Source: Mesorhizobium sp. SARCC-RB16n (GTDB taxonomy: Bacteria > Pseudomonadota > Alphaproteobacteria > Rhizobiales > Rhizobiaceae). From it: 64,000 nt of DNA. The notes below the pieces were generated by a model. That model was not told the origin of the DNA. It saw nothing but the letters and a program-made list of their open reading frames with translations, and ran no database searches. Each line of letters opens with the position of its first letter. Within the stretch, counting starts at the first letter, position 1. Both the position numbers and the translations under genes were made by a program. Positions 26,770 to 34,897 of the stretch are shown here, piece by piece. The stretch is taken from NCBI RefSeq assembly GCF_008520305.1, contig NZ_ML703253.1, positions 237,501 through 301,500 on the forward strand, in the 5' to 3' direction.

Positions 26770-27705
26770 ATGAACACGACCGCCAGCGAGAAGATCGGCT
26801 TTGTCGGCCTTGGCCTGATGGGTCACGGCATCGCCAAGAACATCGTCGACAAGGGATATTCCCTGACCTTTCTCGGCCGCAAGAACCGCAAACCGGCGGA
26901 GGATCTTCTCGGCCGAGGCGCTCATGAGGCATCGACCTCCCGCGACGTGGCGGCGGCGTCCGATATCGTCTTCATCTGCGTCACCGGCTCGCGCGAGGTG
27001 GAGGTCATCATTCGCGGTCCCGGCGGCCTCAAGGAGGGCTTGAAGAAGGGTTCGGTCGTCGTCGACTGCTCGACCTCCGATCCGGTCTCGACGGTGGCGC
27101 TCGCGGCCGAACTCAAGGCCCTCGGCGTCGACTATGTCGACGCGCCGCTCAGCCGTACGCCTAAGGAAGCCTGGGAAGGCACGCTCGACGCCATGGTCGG
27201 CGCGCCCGACGCCGTCTTCGCCAGGGTCAAGCCGGTGATCGACACCTGGGCTGGCCGCATCGTCCATATCGGCGACACCGGCGACGGCCACCGCATGAAG
27301 CTGCTCAACAATTTCATCTCGCTGGGTTATGCCGCGATCTATTCCGAGGCATTGGCCCTGGCCGAGAAGGTCGGCATCTCGCCGCCGCGTTTCGACAGCG
27401 TCATCCGCAATGGCCGCATGGATTGCGGTTTCTACCAGACCTTCATGCGCTGGACGCTGGAAGGCGACCGCGACGCTCACAAATTCACCATCGCCAACGC
27501 CTTCAAGGATCTGACCTATCTGGAATCGATGGCGGGTGCGGCCGGCATCGCCAACCCGCTCGGCAACGCCACCAAGAACTCCTTCGCCGGCGCTCACGCA
27601 ACCGGCCCAGCCGAGCAGTTCGTGCCGATGCTGGTGACCCATATCGCCAAAGTGAATGGTATCGACCTGATGCCGATGAAGGATGGAAAGAAGCAGACGA
27701 TCTGA
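26770..27705 (+). CDS. NAD(P)-dependent oxidoreductase of the 3-hydroxyisobutyrate dehydrogenase family
   Basis: Beta-hydroxyacid dehydrogenase of 311 residues. Seen: KIGFVGLGLMGHGIAKN (dinucleotide-binding glycines), the substrate loop VDCSTSDPVSTV and VDAPLSRTPKEAWEGTL, and the catalytic lysine in GDGHRMKLLNNF. Such enzymes oxidise or reduce beta-hydroxyacids such as tartronate semialdehyde, L-threonate or hydroxyisobutyrate; the substrate cannot be chosen here. Its ATG lies 118 bp from the divergent epimerase gene, with an operator-like palindrome between them. The FadR copy 2 gene converges on its 3' end. Confidence 0.9.
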   Translation: MNTTASEKIGFVGLGLMGHGIAKNIVDKGYSLTFLGRKNRKPAEDLLGRGAHEASTSRDVAAASDIVFICVTGSREVEVIIRGPGGLKEGLKKGSVVVDCSTSDPVSTVALAAELKALGVDYVDAPLSRTPKEAWEGTLDAMVGAPDAVFARVKPVIDTWAGRIVHIGDTGDGHRMKLLNNFISLGYAAIYSEALALAEKVGISPPRFDSVIRNGRMDCGFYQTFMRWTLEGDRDAHKFTIANAFKDLTYLESMAGAAGIANPLGNATKNSFAGAHATGPAEQFVPMLVTHIAKVNGIDLMPMKDGKKQTI

Positions 27706-27723
27706 GGATCCGGACGGCTGGCC

Positions 27724-28506
27724 TTACCGCCGGTCCCTTCCGATTCCCTCATCGGTGTCGGCGAGCAGCTTGTGCACGGCGTTGCGCGCCGCGGCCGGCC
27801 GCTGCAGGCGGATGCTCTTCTCGATCGCCTCGTGCAGTTTCTGCGCCCGCCGCTGATCGCCGACCTGGCGCGTGGTGAAGGCGAAGAGATGGTCGAGCGC
27901 CGACTCGATCAGCACGCCGAGCGGCACCAGAAGATCATTGCCCGACGCCCGCAGGATGGCGAGATGGAAGCGCGTATCGGCACGGATGCGCTCGGCCAGG
28001 TTGGCCGCCTCGCCCATCTCGCGGCAGGCCAGGCTGATCTCGGCCATCTGCTCGTCGCTTCGCCGTATCGCGGCGAAGGCGGACGCCTCCGGTTCGATGA
28101 TGTGGCGGAACTCCTGCACGGTGCGCAGGAACGCCTCGCGATCCGGTGCGGTCGCGTACCAGGCAAGCACGTCGCGGTCGAGCAGGTTCCAGCGCTCCTT
28201 CGGCTCGACCCAACTGCCGATCTTGGGGCGCGATGCCAGAAGGCTCTTGGCCATCAGCATCTTGATCGCCTCGCGCACCGCCGAACGGCTGACATTGAAG
28301 GTTTCGGCCCATTTGGCCTCATTGGGCAGGATGCTGCCGGGCGGATAGTCGCCGCGCACGATCCGCAGACCGATTTCGCCGGCCAGCGAGGCGTGGACAC
28401 TGGCGCCGGGAAAGTGCGCCGCGTCGGCCCGGCGCACCACGGCCTCCCGGCGGCCGGCCTGTGGCTTGGCCCGCTTGGCTCGGCTGTTTGACGTCTCGTC
28501 CGGCAT
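27724..28506 (-). CDS. FadR-type (GntR/FCD) transcriptional regulator, copy 2
   Basis: Paralogue of the regulator at 24877-25653; the DNA-binding helix region (NVSRSAVREAIKMLMAKSL) and the start of the FCD domain differ by only a few residues, so the two are expected to read nearly the same operator. The C-terminal 40 residues diverge more (TTRQVGDQRRAQKLHEAIEK), which may reflect a different effector. ATG 28506 gives 260 residues; sequence further upstream in frame is not conserved. Lies between the dehydrogenase gene and the divergent Frc-like transporter. Confidence 0.9.
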   Translation of the reverse strand: MPDETSNSRAKRAKPQAGRREAVVRRADAAHFPGASVHASLAGEIGLRIVRGDYPPGSILPNEAKWAETFNVSRSAVREAIKMLMAKSLLASRPKIGSWVEPKERWNLLDRDVLAWYATAPDREAFLRTVQEFRHIIEPEASAFAAIRRSDEQMAEISLACREMGEAANLAERIRADTRFHLAILRASGNDLLVPLGVLIESALDHLFAFTTRQVGDQRRAQKLHEAIEKSIRLQRPAAARNAVHKLLADTDEGIGRDRR

Positions 28507-28659
28507 CCACGTTCCAATACGTCGGCCGTATCTTGTCCCGGGCACATTCCGCAACTGTCGGGTCCGCCAAATCCGTTGTAGAAAAATCCGAACCATGGGC
28601 GCGACAATGCCGGAGCCGTCGGCCCCTGAAATGTCTGCCCAATCATCCGCCGAGGTGGA

Positions 28660-28681
28660 GGGCGCCCGCTGGCGGGCGCCC
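28660..28681 (-). terminator. Hairpin after the binding-protein gene
   Basis: Perfect 10-bp GC-rich stem GGGCGCCCGC/GCGGGCGCCC starting 14 bp after the stop of the minus-strand binding-protein gene. No T-run, so it may act as an mRNA 3' stabiliser as much as a terminator. Confidence 0.5.
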
Positions 28682-28694
28682 CGGATCGAAAATC

Positions 28695-29684
28695 CTACTT
28701 CTGGATGCAGGTGTCGACCGTGTCCTTGGTGCATTCGTCGAGACCGGTGAACACCGGATCGTCGACCTTCTTGCCCTTGACGAGATCGATCATCACCGAT
28801 GGCGCCTTGTAGCCCATTTCGAAGGGCCGCTGGCCGACCAGCGCGGTGACAAGACCATCCTTGGCGATCGCCACCTCGTCGCCGATCGTATCGGCGGCGC
28901 CAATGACGAAGTCGTTCTTGGCCAGCCGGTCCTTCAACGGTCCGATCAGGTCGCGATAGGGCTGCGGCGCGCCGAACAGCGGCCAGCCGCCCATGATGCC
29001 GAACGCATCGAGCTTGGGATTGGCGGCGAGGATGTCGGTCATCGCCTGGACGCCCTTGGCGCCGTCGTCATTGGTGAACACCGGGCAGCCGGCGACTTCG
29101 GTCCAGCCGCCTTCGCCGGCAAGGGCCTTGAGGCCTTCCTTGCCAGTCAGCGCGTCGCGCATGCCTTGCGCGCGGCGCAGGATGTTGTCCGCCGCGGGAT
29201 TGCCCTCGATGGTGCAGATCGTGCCACCATTCGGCTTGGCCTTCTTGATATACTCGCCGATCTTCTTGCCCATTAGATAGTTGTCGGTGCCGAGATAGGT
29301 CTTGCGCAGTGCCGCGTCTTCCTTGGCAAGGTCTGCGTCGACGGTCATGATCGGGATAGACGGATTGGCGCTCTTGATCGTCTGCGCGATCAGCGGTGCG
29401 TTGGACGGCGAGATCGCCATCGCCACCGTGTCGGCCTTGCTCAGCATGTCCTGCACGATCTGCGCCTCGCCGGCCTCGTCGGAAGTCGATGCCGGGCCGG
29501 TGTAGAAGCATTGATATTCCGAGCTGGCGTTTTCCTTGTTCCACTTTTCGCAACCCTGGTGGATGGCTTCGAAGAACGGATTGTCCAGACCTTTCACCAC
29601 GATGACGAGCTGCTTCTTGGCCAAAGCCGGCCCGGCGCCCAATGCCATGGCGGCGACGGCGGCGAGCAAAACTGTTTTCCTCAT
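28695..29684 (-). CDS. Sugar ABC transporter periplasmic binding protein (ribose/fructose class)
   Basis: Signal peptide MRKTVLLAAVAAMALGAGPALA, then a type I binding-protein fold (QLVIVVKGLDNPFFEAIHQGC, IPIMTVDADLAK, GTDNYLMGKKIGEY). 329 residues. Four Cys pairs are spread through the mature protein (C near 47, 61, and the CIQK end), suggesting disulfides. ATG 29684 is chosen for the signal peptide. It is transcribed away from its ATPase and permease genes (30134-31928), an arrangement that allows separate, higher expression of the receptor. Three operator-like sites lie in the shared 449-bp control region. Confidence 0.9.
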   Translation of the reverse strand: MRKTVLLAAVAAMALGAGPALAKKQLVIVVKGLDNPFFEAIHQGCEKWNKENASSEYQCFYTGPASTSDEAGEAQIVQDMLSKADTVAMAISPSNAPLIAQTIKSANPSIPIMTVDADLAKEDAALRKTYLGTDNYLMGKKIGEYIKKAKPNGGTICTIEGNPAADNILRRAQGMRDALTGKEGLKALAGEGGWTEVAGCPVFTNDDGAKGVQAMTDILAANPKLDAFGIMGGWPLFGAPQPYRDLIGPLKDRLAKNDFVIGAADTIGDEVAIAKDGLVTALVGQRPFEMGYKAPSVMIDLVKGKKVDDPVFTGLDECTKDTVDTCIQK

Positions 29685-29933
29685 GTCAGTCCTCCCTTGG
29701 AAACAGACGGACACGGCGTGTCCGCCACACAAACCAGCCTGGATGCGAGATGGCAAGGCGAACGCTTGAGCCGTCAGGCAAGGCCGATAAGCATTTTCAG
29801 ATGCGACCGCACCGGCACGCGCCGGGACGATCGATGATCTCTCGCTGGTCCGGCCATCGATAACGGCTTGGGGACCGGCAAATCTTCCTCCGACGATCAG
29901 CTAATAACGACGAGCCGCCAACGTCAATTGCTA

Positions 29934-29946
29934 TTTGTCCTACAAA
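29934..29946. promoter_or_regulatory. FadR-type operator site 1
   Basis: TTTGTCCTACAAA, arms TTTGT and ACAAA perfectly inverted, matching the TNGTNNNACNA form of FadR-subfamily operators and the site at 26685-26699. Confidence 0.6.
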
Positions 29947-29973
29947 ACGGATTTTTCGGAGCCGCGTCCAACT

Positions 29974-29988
29974 ATTCGTCGGACAAAT
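29974..29988. promoter_or_regulatory. FadR-type operator site 2
   Basis: ATTCGTCGGACAAAT, core TCGTCGGACAA; one mismatch between arms. Centre is 41 bp from site 1, close to four helical turns, so the sites lie on the same face of the DNA. Confidence 0.5.
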
Positions 29989-30000
29989 ACCTCGTTCCCG

Positions 30001-30014
30001 TTCATCCGACAATT
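30001..30014. promoter_or_regulatory. FadR-type operator site 3 (weaker)
   Basis: TTCATCCGACAATT, core TCATCCGACAA. The left arm deviates from consensus; the right arm matches sites 1 and 2. Confidence 0.4.
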
Positions 30015-30024
30015 GACGCCCGTG

Positions 30025-30046
30025 GGGGCATTTGCGTAAATGCCCC
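30025..30046 (+). terminator. Hairpin in the leader of the ATPase-permease operon
   Basis: Perfect 9-bp stem GGGGCATTT/AAATGCCCC with a GCGT loop, followed seven bases later by GTTGTTTT. It lies about 88 bp upstream of the ATPase start codon and downstream of the operator cluster. It could be a leader attenuator, a terminator of an upstream transcript or an mRNA-stabilising stem; no leader peptide was recognised. Confidence 0.4.
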
Positions 30047-30133
30047 GTCATCGTTGTTTTCCGGGAGGAGCCGGGACCGCGATGCAAGAGCTGTGCCCTG
30101 GCGGGTGCGGCCAGGCATGGGAGGCAAAGGCTG

Positions 30134-30877
30134 GTGGCGGTTCTCGAACTCACCAACATCTCGAAGCATTTCGGCGCCATCCAGGCTGTCAACGACGTGT
30201 CGCTGTCGATCGAGCCAGGTCAGGTGGTCGGCCTGATGGGCGACAATGGCGCCGGCAAGTCGACGCTGGTCAAGATGATCGCCGGCAATTTCCGTCCGAG
30301 CCACGGCACGATGCGGATGGACGACAAGGAACTGATCCTGCACAAGCCGGTCGAGGCGCGCCAGCACGGCATCGAGATCGTTCACCAAGACCTGGCGCTC
30401 TGCAACAACCTGACGGCGGCGGCCAATGTCTATCTCGGCCGCGAACTGCGCCGTGGCGTCGGCCCGTTCCGCATCCTGGACTATGCGGCCATGTACAAGC
30501 GCGCCGGCCAGATCTTCGCCGAGCTGAAATCCGAGACCCGCCCGCGCGACCTCGTCAAGCAGATGTCGGGCGGCCAGCGCCAGGCGGTGGCAATCGCCCG
30601 CACCATGCTGTCCCAGGCCAAGATCGTGCTGATGGACGAGCCGACGGCGGCGATCTCGGTCAGGCAGGTCGCCGAAGTGCTGAACCTAATCCGCCATCTG
30701 CGTGACCAGGGCATCGCGGTCGTGCTGATCAGCCACCGTATGCCCGACGTCTTCGACGTCGCCGACCGCGTCATCGTCATGCGGCGCGGCAGGAAGGTCG
30801 CCGACAAGGCGATCGCGTCCAGTTCGCCCGAGGAAGTCACCGGGCTGATCACCGGCGCAATCGAGCAGGTGGCATGA
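30134..30877 (+). CDS. Sugar ABC transporter ATP-binding protein, single domain (FrcA-like)
   Basis: Single ABC domain of 247 residues, as in FrcA of the rhizobial fructose system, rather than the tandem form of RbsA. Seen: Walker A GDNGAGKSTLVKM, Q-loop in VHQDLALCNNL, signature MSGGQRQAVAIARTM, Walker B VLMDEPTAAISVR (Ala replaces the usual Leu-Gly segment) and switch His in ISHRMPDVF. GTG 30134 is chosen because GGGAGG lies nine bases upstream and family similarity starts at once; there is no better ATG. Operon with the permease 52 bp downstream. Confidence 0.9.
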   Translation: MAVLELTNISKHFGAIQAVNDVSLSIEPGQVVGLMGDNGAGKSTLVKMIAGNFRPSHGTMRMDDKELILHKPVEARQHGIEIVHQDLALCNNLTAAANVYLGRELRRGVGPFRILDYAAMYKRAGQIFAELKSETRPRDLVKQMSGGQRQAVAIARTMLSQAKIVLMDEPTAAISVRQVAEVLNLIRHLRDQGIAVVLISHRMPDVFDVADRVIVMRRGRKVADKAIASSSPEEVTGLITGAIEQVA

Positions 30878-30929
30878 GAATGGCGAAGCCGGATTTCACC
30901 GCGCATCGGCAGCGCAGGAAAGGTCGATA

Positions 30930-31928
30930 ATGGCAGTCACCCTTGACCAGACGATCGCGCAGAAGCAGCACACCTTCCTGTCGCGCCTGTTCTCCAGCCA
31001 GACTTTCTGGGTGGTGATCGCCGTCATCCTGGCCTGTATTTTCCTGTCCTTCGCCACCGACGCCTTCGCCACGTCGAAGAACCTCTACAACATCACCCGC
31101 AACATCACCTTCGTCGCCATCGTCGCGCTCGGCATGACCTTCGTCATCATCACCGGCGGCATCGACCTGTCGGTCGGCTCGGTGCTGTGCCTGTGCTCGA
31201 TGGTGCTGGCCGTGACCATGCATGCCGGCTATTCGATCGAGATCGGCATTCTGGCCACGATCGCCACCGCGCTCGTCATCGGCGCCTTCAACGGCATCCT
31301 GATCGCCTATCTCGGTTTCCCGCCCTTCGTGGTGACGCTGGGCATGCTGTCGATCGCGCGCAGCCTCGCCATGGTCGCTTCCAACAACACCGTCGTCTTC
31401 CAGTTCGGCCCGGACCACAACAAGCTGCTGGCGCTCGGCGGCGGCGCCTGGCTGTTCGGCATTGCCAATCCGGTGCTCTACATGATCATCCTGGCGCTGA
31501 TCACCGGCTTCATCCTGCGCTGGACCAAGTTCGGCCGGCATATCTTCGCCATCGGCGGCAACGAGCACGCCGCGACCCTGACCGGCGTGCCAGTGCGCCA
31601 GATCAAGGTCGCCGTCTACATGATCTCGGCGCTGTCGGCCGGTATTGCCGGCATCATCGAAACCGGCTGGCTCGGCGCAGTCACCACCAATCTCGGCAAC
31701 GGCATGGAGTTGCAAGTGATCGCCGCCACCGTCATCGGCGGCGCCAACCTCGCCGGCGGGGTCGGCACCGCCTTTGGCGCCATCGTCGGTGCGGCGTTGA
31801 TCGAGGTCATCCGAAACAGCCTCGGCCTGCTTGGCATCAACGCCTTCTGGCAAGGCACCTTTATCGGCGGCGCCATCCTGCTGGCGGTTCTGTTCGACCG
31901 CATTCGCAATTTCAGGCGCAGCGACTGA
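30930..31928 (+). CDS. Sugar ABC transporter permease (RbsC/FrcC class)
   Basis: Inner-membrane permease of 332 residues with about ten hydrophobic segments. Signatures: GMTFVIITGGIDLSVGSVL near residue 75 and VIGGANLAGGVGTAFGAIVG near 265. Likely works as a homodimer with two copies of the single-domain ATPase. AAAGG lies eight bases before the ATG. Substrate not readable; the linked dehydrogenases suggest a sugar or polyol. Confidence 0.92.
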   Translation: MAVTLDQTIAQKQHTFLSRLFSSQTFWVVIAVILACIFLSFATDAFATSKNLYNITRNITFVAIVALGMTFVIITGGIDLSVGSVLCLCSMVLAVTMHAGYSIEIGILATIATALVIGAFNGILIAYLGFPPFVVTLGMLSIARSLAMVASNNTVVFQFGPDHNKLLALGGGAWLFGIANPVLYMIILALITGFILRWTKFGRHIFAIGGNEHAATLTGVPVRQIKVAVYMISALSAGIAGIIETGWLGAVTTNLGNGMELQVIAATVIGGANLAGGVGTAFGAIVGAALIEVIRNSLGLLGINAFWQGTFIGGAILLAVLFDRIRNFRRSD

Positions 31929-32106
31929 GAGCACTTCGTCGTCGAAGCGTTATTCGTTCGGGTTCCTATCGCTCAGTCTGAAAATCGGCTGAGGCCGACC
32001 TGCATTGGTACCCACCAACAGCCGCTACCTTGACGGATACCGAAAACCGGCCGCACAATCCCCCGGCAGGCGAAGGGAGGCCAGTCGCTTGCGGGAGGAT
32101 ATACCC

Positions 32107-32934
32107 ATGACGGAAGCGATCAGGCTCTACTGGGGCCGGTTCGGACATGTTTCTGTCTTGAATGTCGCGAGCGACTTCGTCACCCATGCCCATGTCGAGG
32201 CACATCTGATCATCTGGCTCGAAGGCACCGCCGGCGAGATGACCATCGGCCGTGAGACGGTCCGCCTCGGCCCAGGCACCGCCGCCGGCATCAACTCGCT
32301 GCAGCCGCATAGCCACGTCCTGTCGCATGACGGCAGGCCGGGCCTGTTCCTGGCCTTCTACATCGATCCGGACTGGGCGCACCGTCGTCGTGACCTGCCA
32401 TCCAGCGCGCCGCTGTTCTCACAGGCGGCAATCGCGCTCGAGCCGTGGCTGCACCAGGCCGCCGCCAGCCTGCTTGACCATCTCACCGACAATGAAAGCG
32501 TCGATGATATCGCCAATTACGAGATCGAGCGCTTCATCGATTCAGTGCTCGATGCCGCCGACGCCTCGGCGCCGCAGGAGCCGCGCGGCCGCATAAACAC
32601 CATGCAGGACTTCCGCGTCCGCAAGGCGATCCAGTTGATGAAGGCCAATGTCTGCGAGCGCATCTCCTTCGACGACGTCGCCCGTGCCGTTGGCCTGTCC
32701 AGGCCGCACTTCTTCGCCTTGTTCAAGGAACAGACCAATCTGACGCCCAACGTCTACTGGAATACGCTGCGCATGGAGGAAGCGGTGCGGCAGTTGCAGT
32801 GGTCGCAAGAGCCGCTGATCTCGGTCGCCTGCAATCTCGGCTTCACCACGCAAGGCAATTTCTCGCGCTTCTTCCGCGACCATGTCGGCGTGCCGCCGAC
32901 GCTCTACCGCGAGGCCGCACGGGCAACCGCCTGA
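32107..32934 (+). CDS. AraC family transcriptional regulator
   Basis: Activator-type regulator of 275 residues. N-terminal cupin-like sensing domain (VTHAHVEAHLIIWLEG, GPGTAAGINSLQPHSHVLS) and C-terminal double helix-turn-helix (RISFDDVARAVGLSRPHFFALFKEQ, then PLISVACNLGFTTQGNFSRFFRDHVGVPPTLYR). GGGAGG precedes ATG 32107. Stands directly upstream of the SRPBCC and Mo-hydroxylase genes on the same strand and is the natural candidate to control them. Confidence 0.92.
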   Translation: MTEAIRLYWGRFGHVSVLNVASDFVTHAHVEAHLIIWLEGTAGEMTIGRETVRLGPGTAAGINSLQPHSHVLSHDGRPGLFLAFYIDPDWAHRRRDLPSSAPLFSQAAIALEPWLHQAAASLLDHLTDNESVDDIANYEIERFIDSVLDAADASAPQEPRGRINTMQDFRVRKAIQLMKANVCERISFDDVARAVGLSRPHFFALFKEQTNLTPNVYWNTLRMEEAVRQLQWSQEPLISVACNLGFTTQGNFSRFFRDHVGVPPTLYREAARATA

Positions 32935-33049
32935 GCCGCAGCCATCTGTTTTTTCAGACTGGTTGATACGCGCTCAAGACGCATTGATAAGTGCCGCCCG
33001 ATCTAGCGTCCTACCCTTGCCGCAACGAAAATTCGCAAGGGAACGTCAT

Positions 33050-33493
33050 ATGCCCAAAGTCACCATCTCCAGCGTCATCGACGCGCCGGTCGAAAAGGTC
33101 TGGGCGCGCATCCGTGACTTCAACGGCCTGCCGGGGTGGCATCCGCGCATGGTCGAAAGCCATATCGAGGACGGCAAGGACGCGACCACGATCGGCTGCG
33201 TCCGCAACTTCCAATTGGCCAGCGGCGCACGTCTGCGCGAAAAACTGGTCGACTTCTCCGATGACGATTTCCTGGTCAGCTATTCCATCCTGGAAACGCC
33301 GCAGCCGCTCACCAACCACAAGGCGACGCTGCAGCTCAGGCGCGTCACCGACGGTGACCGCACCTATGCCGAATGGACCGCCAGCTTCGACGCCGCCCCC
33401 GAGGAAGCCGATAAGCTGGCCGAAGGCATGGGCGCCAATGTCTTCCAGGGCGGCTTCAATGCCCTCAAGAGCCATTTCGCCGGCCAGAGCTGA
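33050..33493 (+). CDS. SRPBCC family protein (polyketide cyclase/CoxG-like)
   Basis: START-fold protein of 147 residues: ISSVIDAPVEKVWARIRDFNGLPGWHP is the typical opening of MxaD/CoxG-like members. It lies 11 bp before the FAD subunit gene of the Mo-hydroxylase, as CoxG-type proteins do in cox clusters, where they are thought to help assembly or membrane attachment. No C-terminal membrane helix as in true CoxG. AAGGGAACGT precedes the ATG. Confidence 0.85.
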   Translation: MPKVTISSVIDAPVEKVWARIRDFNGLPGWHPRMVESHIEDGKDATTIGCVRNFQLASGARLREKLVDFSDDDFLVSYSILETPQPLTNHKATLQLRRVTDGDRTYAEWTASFDAAPEEADKLAEGMGANVFQGGFNALKSHFAGQS

Positions 33494-33504
33494 AGGAGCG
33501 GACC

Positions 33505-34293
33505 ATGGCGCTGGCGCTGCAGACTTTTGCAACGGTAAAGGACGCGAATGCCGCGCTGAAGTCCGCCGGCACCCGCTATCTCGGCGGGGGTACACTTGTT
33601 GTCCGTGCCGCCAATGAAGGCGACGTCTCGGTGTCAAGCCCTGTCAGGTCGACCGACCCGGCCCTGTCGGCCATCGAGGTCGGCGGCGGCAAGGTTCGCA
33701 TCGGCGCCTCCGTGACCATGGCGGAAATCGCCCGCCATCCGGAACTCGGCCCCCTTGCCAAGGCCGCCCGCGCCGTCGGCGGTCCGGCGATCCGCAACAT
33801 GGCGACCGTCGGCGGCAATCTGTTCGCGCCAGCGCCCTATGGCGATTTTGCCGTCGCCCTGCTGGCGCTCGACGCAGCGGTCGGCACCGATAACGGCGAG
33901 ATGCCCATCGAGACCTTCCTGGTCGGGCGGGACGACAGCCGCGCCATCGTCACATCGGTCAGTTTCACGAAGCCCGACAACTTCCGCTTCCTCAAAGTGT
34001 CGCGGGTCAAGCCCAAGGGTGTCTCTGTGCTGAGCATCGCCGTCGTTCTGGAACAGGCTGGAGACGGGACCGTGTCCTCGGCGAGGATCGCGCTCGGCTG
34101 CATGGCAGATCGACCGATGCGCGCCAAGGCGGCCGAAAAGGCGCTGCTCGGCAGAACGCTTGACCCGGACGGCATCGCACCGGCGCTGGCCGCCGCGAGC
34201 GAAGGCACTGCGCCGATCACCGATCCAATCGCCAGCGCCTGGTATCGCGCCGAAGTCCTGCCGGTCCATCTCGGCCGGCTGCTGCTCGGCTAA
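33505..34293 (+). CDS. Molybdenum hydroxylase, FAD-binding medium subunit (CoxM/XdhB-like)
   Basis: Takes electrons from the 2Fe-2S subunit and passes them to the acceptor. Seen in 262 residues: GGGTLVVRA for the FAD pyrophosphate and the signature TVGGN (101-105) followed by PYGD (111-114). The C-terminal CO-dehydrogenase flavoprotein domain is present. Lacks the 4Fe-4S insertion of 4-hydroxybenzoyl-CoA reductase. First structural gene of a hydroxylase operon with the small and large subunits downstream. Confidence 0.92.
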   Translation: MALALQTFATVKDANAALKSAGTRYLGGGTLVVRAANEGDVSVSSPVRSTDPALSAIEVGGGKVRIGASVTMAEIARHPELGPLAKAARAVGGPAIRNMATVGGNLFAPAPYGDFAVALLALDAAVGTDNGEMPIETFLVGRDDSRAIVTSVSFTKPDNFRFLKVSRVKPKGVSVLSIAVVLEQAGDGTVSSARIALGCMADRPMRAKAAEKALLGRTLDPDGIAPALAAASEGTAPITDPIASAWYRAEVLPVHLGRLLLG

Positions 34294-34340
34294 TGCTTGT
34301 CGCCCAAAAGTGTGAAGCGGTTTTGGGAGAACGACAAGCA
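34294..34340. repeat. RIME-like short palindromic repeat
   Basis: Imperfect palindrome: TGCTTGTCG (34294-34302) pairs with CGACAAGCA (34332-34340) and CCCAAAA (34303-34309) with TTTTGGG (34321-34327) around GTGTGAAGCGG. I recall this type (CCCAAAAGTGTG-GCGG-TTTTGGG) as one of the most abundant intergenic repeats in Mesorhizobium and relatives. It sits inside the hydroxylase operon between the medium and small subunit genes. Confidence 0.75.
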
Positions 34341-34363
34341 CAAAAATGAACAGGTCGGGGGGC

Positions 34364-34391
34364 GCGCGCTTGCCCTGCGGGGCAGGCGCGC
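34364..34391 (+). other. Hairpin directly upstream of the small-subunit ribosome binding site
   Basis: Twelve-pair stem GCGCGCTTGCCC/GGGCAGGCGCGC with one G-T pair and a TGCG loop, ending one base before the AAGGAGGAA site of the next gene. It may stabilise the processed downstream mRNA or tune translation. Confidence 0.45.
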
Positions 34392-34402
34392 AAGGAGGAA
34401 GA

Positions 34403-34885
34403 ATGACAAAGGTCCCGGTTCAATTCACGCTCAATGGGTCTGAAAAGGCCGAATTCATCGACAGCGGCACGACGCTGCTCAATGCCTTGCGCGACAAGAT
34501 CGGCGACACTTCGCCGAAGGGCGGCTGCCACCAGGGCACATGCGGCGCCTGCTCGGTCATCATCGACGGCGAGTTGAGGCTCTCCTGCCTGACGCTGGCC
34601 GAGACCTGCAACGGCGCAACGATCACCACCACATCGGGCCTTGCCGAAGGCGGCGTGCTGCACCCGCTGCAACGCGCCTTTCTCGACACATTCGCCACGC
34701 AATGCGGCTTCTGCACGCCGGGCATGATCATGGCCGCCAAGGTGCTGCTCGACCATACGCCTAATCCCAGCCGCGAGGACGTCGTCGAGGCGCTGTCCGG
34801 CAACATCTGCCGCTGCACCGGTTACGAGCCGATCATCCAGGCGGTGCTCAGCGCCGCCCGCGCCAACTCGCAGAACGCGGCCTGA
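34403..34885 (+). CDS. Molybdenum hydroxylase, 2Fe-2S small subunit (CoxS/XdhC-type)
   Basis: Carries two 2Fe-2S clusters between the Mo centre and FAD. All eight ligands are present in 160 residues: plant-type cluster C42, C47, C50, C62 and the alpha-helical cluster C101, C104, C136, C138 (CGFCTPG and CRCTGY). ATG 34403 has a strong AAGGAGG site; an earlier in-frame ATG (34346) would read through a hairpin region. Large-subunit gene begins 12 bp downstream. Confidence 0.95.
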   Translation: MTKVPVQFTLNGSEKAEFIDSGTTLLNALRDKIGDTSPKGGCHQGTCGACSVIIDGELRLSCLTLAETCNGATITTTSGLAEGGVLHPLQRAFLDTFATQCGFCTPGMIMAAKVLLDHTPNPSREDVVEALSGNICRCTGYEPIIQAVLSAARANSQNAA

Positions 34886-34897
34886 GGGACCAAAAGA

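Larger units (their letters stand above)
29685..30133. other. Divergent control region of the Frc-like transporter
   Basis: A 449-bp non-coding gap between the binding-protein gene and the ATPase gene. It holds three variants of the TTGTCnnACAA motif (29935-29945, 29976-29986, 30002-30012), a strong hairpin at 30025-30046 and an AT-rich section at 29920-30015. No gene was recognised. Confidence 0.7.
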
